In this document: one piece after another, positions 34,622-43,570 of the stretch
Layout of the letters: every line of letters starts with the position of its first letter
Position numbering within the stretch: position 1 is the stretch's first letter
Source: Tateyamaria omphalii
GTDB taxonomy: Bacteria; Pseudomonadota; Alphaproteobacteria; Rhodobacterales; Rhodobacteraceae
Direction of reading: 5' to 3'
NCBI RefSeq assembly: GCF_001969365.1
Contig: NZ_CP019312.1
Location: 2,046,001 to 2,110,000, forward strand
Length of the DNA: 64,000 bases
Translations under genes and position numbers: made by a program
Notes under the pieces: generated by a model
Database searches by the model: none
Told to the model about the DNA's origin: nothing
Seen by the model: the letters and a program-made list of their open reading frames with translations, nothing else

Positions 34622-36802
34622 ATGACCATTGATACATCCCGCCGCGGGTTTCTGAAATCCGCCGCCGCTGTCGGTGCGGTTCTCGTCGTGGGCATCCGCC
34701 CCAATGGTGCTCTGGCCGCGTCCGGCACGCCCTCCATGCTGACGCCCTTCGTGCAGATCGGCAGCGACGGCTCCGTCACCGCCATCGTCAAGCATTTCGA
34801 GATGGGCCAAGGCCCCTCGACCGGCCTGACCACCCTCATTGCCGAAGAGATGGGCCTGACGATGGACCAGATCGGCTATGACTTCGCGCCCTCGAACCCG
34901 CAAGTCTACAACAACACGCTCTTCGGCCCGATGCAGGGCACGGGCGGCTCGACCGCCATGGCCAATTCGTTCATGCAGTACCGGCAGGCAGGTGCGGCCG
35001 CCCGCGAGATGCTACTGCAAGCTGCAGCCCAAGCCTGGGGTGCAGATGCCTCTGCGTTGACCTTGCAAGACGGCGTCATCTCGGGTGCAGGCAACTCTGC
35101 CCCGCTGGGAGACTTCGTCGAAGCGGCTGCCACGCTCGACGCCCCGGCGGACCCACCGCTCAAGGATCCATCCGAATTCCGACTGATCGGCAACCCGGAT
35201 GTCCGGCGCCTCGACAGTGCGGCCAAGGGCGATGGCACCGCCATGTTCGCCATGGACATCCAACGCCCCAACCAGATGATCGCCATGATCGCCCGTCCTG
35301 AACAGCAACGCGCCACCGCCGTCAGCGTCGATGTGAGCGGGGCCGAAGGGATCAAGGGGTTCATCGACGCGCAAATCCTGCCCAATGCGGCGGGTGTCGC
35401 CGTCTTTGCCGAAACGACATGGGGCGCAATGCAGGCACGCGATGCCATTTCGGTGGAATGGGACACAAGCGCTGCGGAAACCCGCAGCTCCGACGAGATC
35501 GAGGCGGAAATTCGGGCCGCGCTTGAGGCCGAACCGACCTACAACGTGAACGGTGCGGATTTGGGCGCGGTGCGGGCCGCGGTCGATGGCGCGGAAACGA
35601 TTGTCGAGGAGACATTCTATTTCCCCCTCCTCGCCCACGCCCCCATGGAGCCGCTGAACTGCACCATAGAGCAAACCGAAGACGGCGGCATTCTGCTGCA
35701 CGATGGTTGCCAATTCCCGACGATCCCGCACGGCGCCATCGCTGAAATCTTCGGCATTCCGTTCGAAAAGGTGCAGATTAAAACAGTCCTCGCTGGTGGC
35801 TCCTTCGGTCGCCGCGCCACGCCGCAAGCTGACTACCAAGTCGAGGCGGCGCTGGCCTTCTCGCTCACTGATCGGTCGCGCCCTGTACACCTTGTCTGGT
35901 CGCGCGAAGATGACCTGCGCTCGGGCTATTATCGCCCTGCCTTCGGCCACAAGGTCCGCGTTGGACTGGATGCCAACGGCGGCATCGTCGGGTGGGAACA
36001 CCGGATCGCTGGTCAATCCATCATGAAGGGCACGCCCTTCGAAGCCTTCACCATCCAGGACGGCGTCGATCACTCCTCGGTCGAGGGCACCGCCGACAGC
36101 CCCTATCAGATCCCGACCGCCGCCTTCGGCCTCACGGATACTGAAAAAGCGACAAGCACGCTATGGTGGCGGGCCGTGGGTCACACCCACACGGCGTATG
36201 TGATGGAGGTGATGATGGACATGACCGCCAAGGCTGCAGGCATCGACCCGGTCGACTTCCGTCTCGCCTACCTCACCGGCAATGGCGCGGATCAGACGCG
36301 CAAAGCCGGGGTCCTGAAGCTGGCCGCCGAAAAGGCGAATTGGGGCAACCCGCCTGCCGGACGCAGCCAGGGTATCGCGGTGCACAAATCCTTCGGCTCC
36401 TACGTGGCCGAGGTCGTGGAAATCTCCGGCACGGCAGAGGACGGCATAAAGATCGAAAAGGTCACCTGTGCCGTCGATTGCGGGATCGCCGTGAACCCCG
36501 ACATCATCAAGGCGCAGATGGAGGGCGGCATTGGCTATGGCATCGGCCACAACATGCGCGACCAGATCACACTGACGGGCGGCGTCGTGGACCAGTACAA
36601 CTTTCCTGACTACGAACCACTGCGCATCAGCGATATCGGCGCAATCGAAGTGCATATCCTGCCCTCTGCCGAAGCGCCTACAGGCGTGGGCGAACCCGGC
36701 ACACCGCCTGCGGCCCCTGCCCTTGCCAACGCCATCGCTGCGGCAAGCGACATGCATGTGGCAACGCTGCCCATGGACGACAACGGCGTGTCCTTCGTCT
36801 GA
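34622..36802 (+). CDS. iorB: Molybdopterin-binding subunit of the same hydroxylase (IorB-like), Tat-exported
   Basis: This is a 726-aa subunit with an N-terminal Tat signal (SRRGFLKSAAAVGAVLVVG), so the enzyme is folded with its cofactor before export to the periplasm. Molybdopterin cytosine dinucleotide-binding motifs of the IorB group are visible: GQGPSTGLTTLIAEEMG near residue 60, GGSFGRRATPQ near 395, and GEPGTPPAAPALANAIAAA near the end. The last holds the catalytic glutamate of the family. With no FAD subunit, electrons probably go to a cytochrome. The modABC genes in this window could supply molybdate. Confidence 0.88.
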   Translation: MTIDTSRRGFLKSAAAVGAVLVVGIRPNGALAASGTPSMLTPFVQIGSDGSVTAIVKHFEMGQGPSTGLTTLIAEEMGLTMDQIGYDFAPSNPQVYNNTLFGPMQGTGGSTAMANSFMQYRQAGAAAREMLLQAAAQAWGADASALTLQDGVISGAGNSAPLGDFVEAAATLDAPADPPLKDPSEFRLIGNPDVRRLDSAAKGDGTAMFAMDIQRPNQMIAMIARPEQQRATAVSVDVSGAEGIKGFIDAQILPNAAGVAVFAETTWGAMQARDAISVEWDTSAAETRSSDEIEAEIRAALEAEPTYNVNGADLGAVRAAVDGAETIVEETFYFPLLAHAPMEPLNCTIEQTEDGGILLHDGCQFPTIPHGAIAEIFGIPFEKVQIKTVLAGGSFGRRATPQADYQVEAALAFSLTDRSRPVHLVWSREDDLRSGYYRPAFGHKVRVGLDANGGIVGWEHRIAGQSIMKGTPFEAFTIQDGVDHSSVEGTADSPYQIPTAAFGLTDTEKATSTLWWRAVGHTHTAYVMEVMMDMTAKAAGIDPVDFRLAYLTGNGADQTRKAGVLKLAAEKANWGNPPAGRSQGIAVHKSFGSYVAEVVEISGTAEDGIKIEKVTCAVDCGIAVNPDIIKAQMEGGIGYGIGHNMRDQITLTGGVVDQYNFPDYEPLRISDIGAIEVHILPSAEAPTGVGEPGTPPAAPALANAIAAASDMHVATLPMDDNGVSFV

Positions 36803-36808
36803 CCCAAC

Positions 36809-36832
36809 GTCCCCGGCGTCTGCGCCGGGGAC
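36809..36832 (+). terminator. Strong hairpin after iorB
   Basis: GTCCCCGGCG and CGCCGGGGAC form a perfect 10-bp stem with a four-base loop, six bases after the iorB stop. There is no clear U-tract, so it may be a terminator of the GC-only kind or an mRNA 3-prime stabiliser. Confidence 0.6.
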
Positions 36833-36896
36833 CGCTCCCTTGCCCTTCTGCGCGCGATGCTCATGATGGCGCCAACACCAAGGACAGGAGAGCCAA

Positions 36897-37796
36897 ATGC
36901 CCCACACAACCGCCGTCATCGGCCTTGGCTCAATGGGCTACGGCATGGCGCAATCCTGCCTTGCCGCCGGGCACATCACCCACGGCTTCGACCTTAACCC
37001 TGCACAAACCGAACGCTTCCGTGCGGAAGGCGGCGCGCCCGGAGACTTGGCCGATATTGCTGGCACCGTGGACACGGTCGTGGTCGTCGTGCTGAACGCC
37101 GCGCAAACCGAAAGCGTGCTCTTTGGTGACGCAGGCATCGTCCCGCACCTCAAGCCCGGCGCGGTTGTCATGGCCTGCGCCACCGTTCCTCCGGACTTCG
37201 CCCGCGACATGGAAGCCCGCTGCGCCACCCACGGCGTCCACTACCTCGACGCCCCAATCTCCGGTGGATCCATCAAAGCGGCTCAAGGCGCGCTGTCCAT
37301 CATGGCCGCAGGCACGCCCGACGCGTTCAGCGCTGCACGCCCCGCCCTCGACGCGATGGCCGAAACCGTCTTCGAACTCGGCGACAAAGCTGGCCCCGGC
37401 TCCGCCATGAAAGCCGTCAACCAACTGCTCGCAGGCGTTCACATCGCCACCATGGCCGAGGCGCTGACTTTCGGCATGACCCAAGGCGTCACGCCCGACC
37501 AATTCCTCGACGTGATCTCGAAATGCGCCGGCTCGTCTTGGATGCTCGAGAATCGCGCGCCGCACATCGTGCAGGGCGATTATACACCCCATTCATCCGT
37601 CAATATCTGGCCCAAGGATCTTGGTATCGTCCTCGACATCGCCAAATCCGCCAGCTTCTCCGCCCCCATTACGGCAACTGCTCTGCAGCAATTCATCGCC
37701 GCTGCCGGCATGGGGCTCGGGGCCGAGGATGATGCCGCGGTGGCCAAGGTATACGCTCGAAACGCAGGCCTCACGCTGCCCGGAGAAGACACATGA
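36897..37796 (+). CDS. ltnD: NAD-binding 2-hydroxyacid dehydrogenase, L-threonate dehydrogenase-like
   Basis: This is a 299-aa protein of the beta-hydroxyacid dehydrogenase family: Rossmann motif GLGSMG at about residue 9, substrate motif DAPISGGSIKAAQG near 118, and the catalytic lysine region GSAMKAVNQLLAG near 170. LtnD oxidises four-carbon threonate-type acids to 2-oxo-tetronates. The assignment leans on the coupled otnI-like gene (ATGA overlap). An AGGAGAG site precedes the start. Other substrates of the family, such as tartronate semialdehyde, cannot be excluded. Confidence 0.78.
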   Translation: MPHTTAVIGLGSMGYGMAQSCLAAGHITHGFDLNPAQTERFRAEGGAPGDLADIAGTVDTVVVVVLNAAQTESVLFGDAGIVPHLKPGAVVMACATVPPDFARDMEARCATHGVHYLDAPISGGSIKAAQGALSIMAAGTPDAFSAARPALDAMAETVFELGDKAGPGSAMKAVNQLLAGVHIATMAEALTFGMTQGVTPDQFLDVISKCAGSSWMLENRAPHIVQGDYTPHSSVNIWPKDLGIVLDIAKSASFSAPITATALQQFIAAAGMGLGAEDDAAVAKVYARNAGLTLPGEDT

Positions 37797-38539
37797 AATT
37801 CTCCGCCAATCTCGGATTTCTCTGGGCTGACCGGCCGCTGCCTGACGCAATCCACGCCGCAAAAGCAGCAGGCTTCGATGCCGTCGAATGCCACTGGCCC
37901 TACGACACACCTGCCGAAGACGTGCGCGCAGCGCTCGATGCGACAGGCCTGCCGATGCTCGGTCTCAACACCTCGCGCGGCGATGTCAGCGCCGGAGAAA
38001 ACGGCCTCGCTGCACTGCCCAACCGCACCCGCGACGCCCGCGCCGCGATCGACCAAGCCATAGCCTATGCCGCCATCGTCGATGCAGGCGCCATCCACGT
38101 CATGTGCGGCTTCGCCAGCGGTTCCGACGCGCATACGACGTTTATCGACAACCTTCGCCATGCCTGCGCCGCAACCCAGCGCACGATCCTGATTGAGCCG
38201 CTCAATCGCCACGACGCGCCCGGTTACTTCCTGCAAACCACCGATCAAGCCCGCGCGATCATCGCGGACGTCGGCGGGCCCAACATCAAACTCATGTTCG
38301 ACTGCTACCACGTGGGCCGAACCGAAGGGGACATCCTGACCCGCCTGAAGGATCTGAACGACATCATCGGCCACATCCAGTTTGCGTCCGTCCCCGATCG
38401 CGGCGCCCCGGATCACGGAGAACTTGACTACGCCACGATCTTAGGCGCACTCACCGACTGGCCAAGCCCGCTCGGAGCGGAATACAAACCAGGCAGCGAC
38501 ACCGATGCTACGCTGGGTTGGATGCAACGCTTTGGTTGA
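37793..38539 (+). CDS. otnI: Hydroxypyruvate isomerase-family protein, 2-oxo-tetronate isomerase-like
   Basis: This is a 248-aa TIM-barrel isomerase (Hyi/OtnI). The typical pattern is seen: MKFSANLGFLWADRPLPDAI start, ECHWPYD, ILIEPLNRHDAPGYFLQTT with a metal-ligand Glu, LMFDCYHVGRTEGD, and HIQFASVPDRGAPDHGELDY. In the tetronate pathways OtnI follows LtnD. The kinase OtnK and aldolase OtnC partners are not in this window. The 3-prime end overlaps the convergent arsJ by 32 bases. Confidence 0.8.
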   Translation: MKFSANLGFLWADRPLPDAIHAAKAAGFDAVECHWPYDTPAEDVRAALDATGLPMLGLNTSRGDVSAGENGLAALPNRTRDARAAIDQAIAYAAIVDAGAIHVMCGFASGSDAHTTFIDNLRHACAATQRTILIEPLNRHDAPGYFLQTTDQARAIIADVGGPNIKLMFDCYHVGRTEGDILTRLKDLNDIIGHIQFASVPDRGAPDHGELDYATILGALTDWPSPLGAEYKPGSDTDATLGWMQRFG

Positions 38540-39770
38540 TGCGCCCGATTGACAGCCAGCTCAGCAGGATCATCACCGCCGCGGTTGCCAGACACAAAGG
38601 AACGCCGCCCAACTGATAGGTGAGGCCTGACAGCACCGTGCCAATCAAGCGCCCAGCGGCGTTGGCCATGTAGTAAAATCCTACATCCATCGTGACCCGC
38701 TTGGCATCCGTAAAGGCCAGGATCAGGTAGGAATGCAGCGATGAGTTCACGGCAAAGAGCACGCCAAACGCCAACAGACCCACTACGACAAACCCGGTCA
38801 ACCACAAGGTCGGTGTGCCCACGGCCCAGACGGCAAAAGCTAAAACGGCAGGCACAAAAAACAGCGTACCAACCCAGAACCGCGCCGCCCCTGACAGATC
38901 TGCCTCGGACCGCTGCGCGCTGCGCAACAGGGTCGGCGCCTTCGCCTGCACGGCGCCGTACAGGATCACCCAAACCGCCATGAAGATGCCGATCATGAAG
39001 AACGCCGCGCGCTGCCCATCGGGCGTGCCGTCGCTCAGCACGGAATAGAAATAGATCGGGATGCCCACGACGAACCACACGTCCCGCGCGCCGAACAGGA
39101 ACACACGCGCCGCACTCAGCCAATTCACGCGCGGGTTCTTCGAAAACACCTCTTTGAACTTCGCATCCTTGCGCCCGCCAGGCAGACCCGCAGGCATCCG
39201 CAGCAGGACAACCAGCAGGATCAGCGCCAGGATCGCGGCCATGCCCAGCACGGACGGCACAAATCCAAACAGCGCCAGCGCCGCGGCCCCCAGCAAAAAG
39301 CCAAAACCCTTCACGGCGTTTTTCGATCCCGTCAGCAGCGCGACCCAGCGAAACAGCCCGTCGCCCTCGGTCGGGGCGAGCAGTTTAACGGCAGACTTTG
39401 ACGACATCTTGGCCAGATCCTTGGCCACACCTGACAGCCCTTGCACCGCCATCACAAACACAACCGACGCCGCCACAGACCACGCAGGATCAAGCTGCGC
39501 GAGCGCCAGCAGGGCGACCACCTGCAAGCCAAGGCCGACATACAAGGTCGAGGTCAGACCGAACCGCGCCGCGATCCATCCCGCGCTCAGGTTCGTGACG
39601 ACGCCCGCGATCTCATATAAAACAAAGAGATACGCCAACTGCACCGGTGAAAAGCCCAGCGTGTTGAAGTGCAACAGCACCAACATGCGCAGGGCACCAT
39701 CCGTCAGCATGAACGCCCAATAGGCCGCCGTCACAGCGACGTAAGCCGCGAACCCCTCTGGTCGGCTCAC
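38508..39770 (-). CDS. arsJ: Organoarsenical efflux MFS transporter ArsJ
   Basis: ArsJ exports 1-arseno-3-phosphoglycerate, the unstable product made when GAPDH uses arsenate, which then breaks down outside and so removes arsenate from the cell. The 420-aa product has about 12 hydrophobic helices and ArsJ-type sequence ([54 protein letters not shown]). Start GTG 39770 overlaps the GAPDH stop as GTGA. The adjacent gapdh makes the assignment firm. Confidence 0.92.
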   Translation of the reverse strand: MSRPEGFAAYVAVTAAYWAFMLTDGALRMLVLLHFNTLGFSPVQLAYLFVLYEIAGVVTNLSAGWIAARFGLTSTLYVGLGLQVVALLALAQLDPAWSVAASVVFVMAVQGLSGVAKDLAKMSSKSAVKLLAPTEGDGLFRWVALLTGSKNAVKGFGFLLGAAALALFGFVPSVLGMAAILALILLVVLLRMPAGLPGGRKDAKFKEVFSKNPRVNWLSAARVFLFGARDVWFVVGIPIYFYSVLSDGTPDGQRAAFFMIGIFMAVWVILYGAVQAKAPTLLRSAQRSEADLSGAARFWVGTLFFVPAVLAFAVWAVGTPTLWLTGFVVVGLLAFGVLFAVNSSLHSYLILAFTDAKRVTMDVGFYYMANAAGRLIGTVLSGLTYQLGGVPLCLATAAVMILLSWLSIGRINQSVASNPA

Positions 39771-40759
39771 AGGCTGGCGCCCACCATCTGCGCCACATCG
39801 ACAAGGCGGTGAGCATAGCCCCACTCGTTGTCGTACCAGGCATAGACCTTCACCTGCGTCCCGTTCACCACCATGGTCGAGGGCGCATCCACAATGCTCG
39901 ACCGGGGGTCATTGGTGTAGTCCGTGGATACGAGCGGACGGGTTTCATAGCCCAAAATACCCTTCAACGGCCCGTTCGCCGCCGCCTCGAACATGCCATT
40001 CACCTCTTCAACGGTGGTTTCCCGCTCAACCTCGAAGACGCAATCGGTGAGCGACGCATTCAGCAAAGGCACCCGCACAGCGTGCCCGTTCAACTTGCCC
40101 GTCAGTTCCGGGTAAATCAGCGTGATCGCCGTGGCTGAGCCGGTGGTCGTCGGAATCAGTGAGTTCAAGGCCGACCGCGCACGCCGCCAATCTTTGGCTG
40201 GACGGTCCACAATGGTCTGCGTGTTGGTGACATCATGAATGGTCGTTATGGACCCGTGCTTGATCCCCAAGCCCTCGTGTATCACCTTCACGACAGGGGC
40301 CAGGCAATTGGTTGTGCAGGATGCCGCCGTCACGATGGACTGCCCGGTATAGGCGTCATCATTGACCCCAAAGACGATGTTCGCGGCGTCCCCATCTTTG
40401 ACGGGCGCCGACACGACCACCTTCTTTACACCAGCTGCAAAATACGGGGCCAGCTTCCCCTCAGTCTTGAACACACCCGTGCAGTCAATGACCACATCGA
40501 CCCCGTTTAGCGGTAGCGTCTCAATCTGCGACACCGACAGCGCGGGAATGCGCGTGCCGTCGATAGTGATGCTGCTGTCATCCGCAGCAAACTTCGCATC
40601 CCAGCGCCCGTGGACCGTGTCAAACTCCAACAGATGCGCATGCATCGCGGGATCGCCCACCGCATCGTTGACAAAGGCGATCTCGCACCCCCGATCCAGC
40701 AGCGGCTTCAAGGCCAGTTTTCCAATGCGGCCCAAGCCGTTCAGGGCATATGTCGTCAT
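39767..40759 (-). CDS. Glyceraldehyde-3-phosphate dehydrogenase of the ars operon
   Basis: This is a 330-aa type I GAPDH with N-terminal NGLGRIGK, catalytic cysteine in ASCTTNC at about residue 150, and C-terminal [11 protein letters not shown]. Its place between the arsenate sensor/reductase and arsJ marks it as the arsenate-resistance GAPDH that forms 1-arseno-3-phosphoglycerate for ArsJ, not necessarily the glycolytic enzyme. It starts directly after the stop of the ArsR-ArsC gene. Confidence 0.92.
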   Translation of the reverse strand: MTTYALNGLGRIGKLALKPLLDRGCEIAFVNDAVGDPAMHAHLLEFDTVHGRWDAKFAADDSSITIDGTRIPALSVSQIETLPLNGVDVVIDCTGVFKTEGKLAPYFAAGVKKVVVSAPVKDGDAANIVFGVNDDAYTGQSIVTAASCTTNCLAPVVKVIHEGLGIKHGSITTIHDVTNTQTIVDRPAKDWRRARSALNSLIPTTTGSATAITLIYPELTGKLNGHAVRVPLLNASLTDCVFEVERETTVEEVNGMFEAAANGPLKGILGYETRPLVSTDYTNDPRSSIVDAPSTMVVNGTQVKVYAWYDNEWGYAHRLVDVAQMVGASL

Positions 40760-41587
40760 CTAGTCTTCCTTGGTGCGGCCGATCTGATCGACCTCGTGTT
40801 GCAATGATGTCCGGCTGAGCGTGCCGAGCGGCAGCGCGGCAAAGGCCAGGATACGGTTACGCATCGCGCCAAAGGTCTGTTGGAATGCCAGCCTTTTTTC
40901 CGCGTCCGTCCCCTCGGCCTTCACAGGATCGGGCAGCCCCCAATGAGCGCTGATGGGCTGCCCTTCCCAGGGCGCGCATTCCTCGTTCGCGGCCAGATCG
41001 CAAACCGTGAACACGAAATCCAGATGCGGCGCATCCGGGCCTTGAAACTCCGAAACATTCTTAGCACGCAGGTCGCCCGGATCTATACCCTTCTGCTGCA
41101 GCATCTCGACTGCAAACGGGTTCAGTTCCGACGTCGGCTTCGTGCCCGCCGAGTGTACATTGAAACGGTCCCCCGCCTCGTTCCGCATGATTGCCTCGGC
41201 AAAGATGGAGCGGGCGGAGTTGCCCGTACAGATGAAAAGGACGGTGTGCTTTTGGTCAGACATGGGCGCAATCCTCGTGCTGGGATCGACCATTGCAAGC
41301 GGGCACAGATCGGGCCGCCCATTGCAACAGTCCAGAAACAGCTGCGCCACCATCTCGCGGGCGCCACCCAGATCAACCGCATAGCGCAACGATGTCCCGT
41401 CGCGGGTCTGGCCGATCAAACCGACCTTGTGCAGCGCGGATAGATAAACGGATGTGGTCGAGGGCTTGAACCCCAGCACCTGCGCCACCTCACCGGCCGG
41501 AACAGCATCCGGACAGCGCCGCATCAGCAGGCGAAACACGCGCATCCGCTCCGGATGGCTCAGGGTCGAGAGTTGGTCGAGCAGCAT
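40760..41587 (-). CDS. ArsR regulator fused to a low-molecular-weight phosphatase-type arsenate reductase
   Basis: This 275-aa protein has two clear domains. Residues 1-98 form an ArsR winged helix (GEVAQVLGFKPSTTSVYLSALHKVGL) with a metalloid-binding-like cysteine group, Cys87, Cys88 and Cys95 (DCCNGRPDLC). Residues 114-250 form an ArsC of the LMW-phosphatase type, with P-loop CTGNSARS (Cys120 to Ser127) and a conserved VCD cysteine. One chain could thus sense arsenic and reduce arsenate to arsenite. An operator-like inverted repeat lies just upstream. It is the first gene of the arsRC-gapdh-arsJ operon. Confidence 0.88.
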   Translation of the reverse strand: MLLDQLSTLSHPERMRVFRLLMRRCPDAVPAGEVAQVLGFKPSTTSVYLSALHKVGLIGQTRDGTSLRYAVDLGGAREMVAQLFLDCCNGRPDLCPLAMVDPSTRIAPMSDQKHTVLFICTGNSARSIFAEAIMRNEAGDRFNVHSAGTKPTSELNPFAVEMLQQKGIDPGDLRAKNVSEFQGPDAPHLDFVFTVCDLAANEECAPWEGQPISAHWGLPDPVKAEGTDAEKRLAFQQTFGAMRNRILAFAALPLGTLSRTSLQHEVDQIGRTKED

Positions 41588-41598
41588 GGCACATGCCT

Positions 41599-41618
41599 AT
41601 TTCACGATTCCATGAAAT
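41599..41618. promoter_or_regulatory. ArsR operator candidate
   Basis: ATTTCA and TGAAAT flank an eight-base spacer 11-31 bases before the ATG of the ArsR-ArsC gene. Position and symmetry suit autorepression by the ArsR domain. A ribosome binding site is not obvious in this short leader. Confidence 0.55.
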
Positions 41619-41653
41619 ATATATGACAAGGCGTTTGACCGGAGGCAATACGT

Positions 41654-43570
41654 CTAAAGCGTCTGCCGCGAAACACCTGCGGGGGGCATGTCCCGTCCTC
41701 CCACCTGCATGGGCCGGTCCGAATAGTTGAACCAGAACCGCTCGGTCGCTGTGTCGCGGCGGCGGACGCCTTCGGGCATCCGATCAACCTCGAGGGCCGG
41801 TACGAGGGTCTCGATCAACCGCATATGAACGGCGTCGTCACCCCAGCCACCGACATAAGTAACGTGCGGTGCGCAGCGCACGGCGATGGGCGCACCGTCA
41901 TCGGTTGTCATCACCACATCGCCGCCACCTTCCAACTGCTCGAGGTATCGGGACACCGCCCCGCCACCTTGGACCGGTACGGGCAGGTCAGGGCGCATGG
42001 ACTGCACCCGCGCGACCGTCAGATCGCTGCCTGGCCAGGCCGGGGGCAGAGGCGTCGGAATGTTGAAATCGACATCCCGCGCCGCTGCGCGCGGTCCGAA
42101 AATCACTTCTGCGTCAGCGTTTTGAAGGGCACTCTTCAACTCGTCCGGCATGTGCATCATGCCGGGCGCCAACACCAGCGCATAGCCCGCAAAGTCGCGC
42201 GCGTCAGGCGGCAGAATATCAACGGACAACCCCAGTTTGCGACAGGCCCGATACCAGTCAAAAACCAACCCGAAATAGCTCAGGCCCGCCCCATGCGGCT
42301 GCACCGACCAGGCCCAATCCGCATCGTAATCGAAGACAATGGCCACAGGCGCCTGCACCGGCGACACCTCCGGTGCTTCGGCCAATTCCGCCATCACCTC
42401 AGCCGCCTCGCCAAAGGCTTCCGCCTCGACCGAATCCGGGCGCAATAGCCCTGCATGCATCTGCTCTTGGGCAAAGGGTGCCTGCCGCCAGCGGAAATAG
42501 CACACGGCCTCGGCCCCATGCGCAAAGGCTTCCCACGACCATAGGCGCACCATGCCGGGCAACGGCGACGGGTTGTAGGGCGCCCAATTCACCGGGCCCG
42601 GCTGCTGCTCCATGATCCACCACCGGCCCTTGCCAACGGCACGGTACAGATCATGGTGAAACGCCTGAAAATCCGGATCACCCTGCCGGGCATAGGCGCG
42701 CTGGTGCGCCGCATCAGCCCCGACACGGTCCTCGAGAAAGCCCAGCGGATAACTGTCCCACGACGCAATATCCAGATCATCGCCGACCTTGAAATGATCA
42801 AACTCGGTCACGCGGCCCATGTAGTTATGCGCAATGGGCGCGTCGGAAAACTGTCGGATAATCTCAGCCTGCACCCGGTTGAAAAGGACAACCTGTTCAG
42901 ATGAAAACCGCCGAAACGCATGCACATGCGCCGGATTGGCTTCGGTCACCGTCAGATTGGGCAGGCCAATCTCGTCAAAATCATCGTAGTCCATCGACCA
43001 GAACACATTGCCCCAAGCGGCGTTCAGCGCGTCGATATCGCCGTCATTCCCTTCCCCTGGGAATTGTGCGCGCAACCAGTCGCGAAACCCGTCGCGGGCG
43101 GCATCCGAATAGCTGAGGACGGTGTCATGGCACCCGTATTCATTGTCGGTCTGCCACGCGGCCACATGAGGATCGCGTCCATAGCGCTCCGCCATTGCGC
43201 GCACGATCTTGCAGCTCTCTTCCAGAAATCCCTGATGGGAAAAGCAATAGTGCCGACGCGAGCCATAGCCCCGCACATGGCCGTTCTCATCCACCGCAAA
43301 CATGTCCGGATGCTTCTTGCACACCCATTTCGGCGGCGTCGCCGTCGGCGTGCCCAGCACGACCTTCAGGCCCGCCGCGCCAAGCACATCAATCGCGCGG
43401 TCCAGCCAGCCCCAGTCGTATTCCCCCTCTCGCGGCTCCATCCGCTTCCAGGCAAACTCACCAATCCGCACCCAGGTCAGCCCCAGATCAGCCATGCGCT
43501 GCGCATCTTCGGCCCACTGCGCCTCGGGCCAATGTTCAGGGTAATAGCAGACCCCAAGCGTTCGATTCAT
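41654..43570 (-). CDS. Beta-galactosidase, GH42 family
   Basis: This is a 638-aa glycoside hydrolase. It begins MNRTLGVCYYPEHWPEAQWAED, the GH42 start. The acid/base Glu lies in WQTDNEYGCHD and the nucleophile Glu in WWIMEQQPGPVNW. No signal peptide is seen, so it acts on imported beta-galactosides in the cytoplasm. It is the last gene of the galactoside operon and overlaps the lactonase stop as ATGA. Confidence 0.92.
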   Translation of the reverse strand: MNRTLGVCYYPEHWPEAQWAEDAQRMADLGLTWVRIGEFAWKRMEPREGEYDWGWLDRAIDVLGAAGLKVVLGTPTATPPKWVCKKHPDMFAVDENGHVRGYGSRRHYCFSHQGFLEESCKIVRAMAERYGRDPHVAAWQTDNEYGCHDTVLSYSDAARDGFRDWLRAQFPGEGNDGDIDALNAAWGNVFWSMDYDDFDEIGLPNLTVTEANPAHVHAFRRFSSEQVVLFNRVQAEIIRQFSDAPIAHNYMGRVTEFDHFKVGDDLDIASWDSYPLGFLEDRVGADAAHQRAYARQGDPDFQAFHHDLYRAVGKGRWWIMEQQPGPVNWAPYNPSPLPGMVRLWSWEAFAHGAEAVCYFRWRQAPFAQEQMHAGLLRPDSVEAEAFGEAAEVMAELAEAPEVSPVQAPVAIVFDYDADWAWSVQPHGAGLSYFGLVFDWYRACRKLGLSVDILPPDARDFAGYALVLAPGMMHMPDELKSALQNADAEVIFGPRAAARDVDFNIPTPLPPAWPGSDLTVARVQSMRPDLPVPVQGGGAVSRYLEQLEGGGDVVMTTDDGAPIAVRCAPHVTYVGGWGDDAVHMRLIETLVPALEVDRMPEGVRRRDTATERFWFNYSDRPMQVGGRDMPPAGVSRQTL

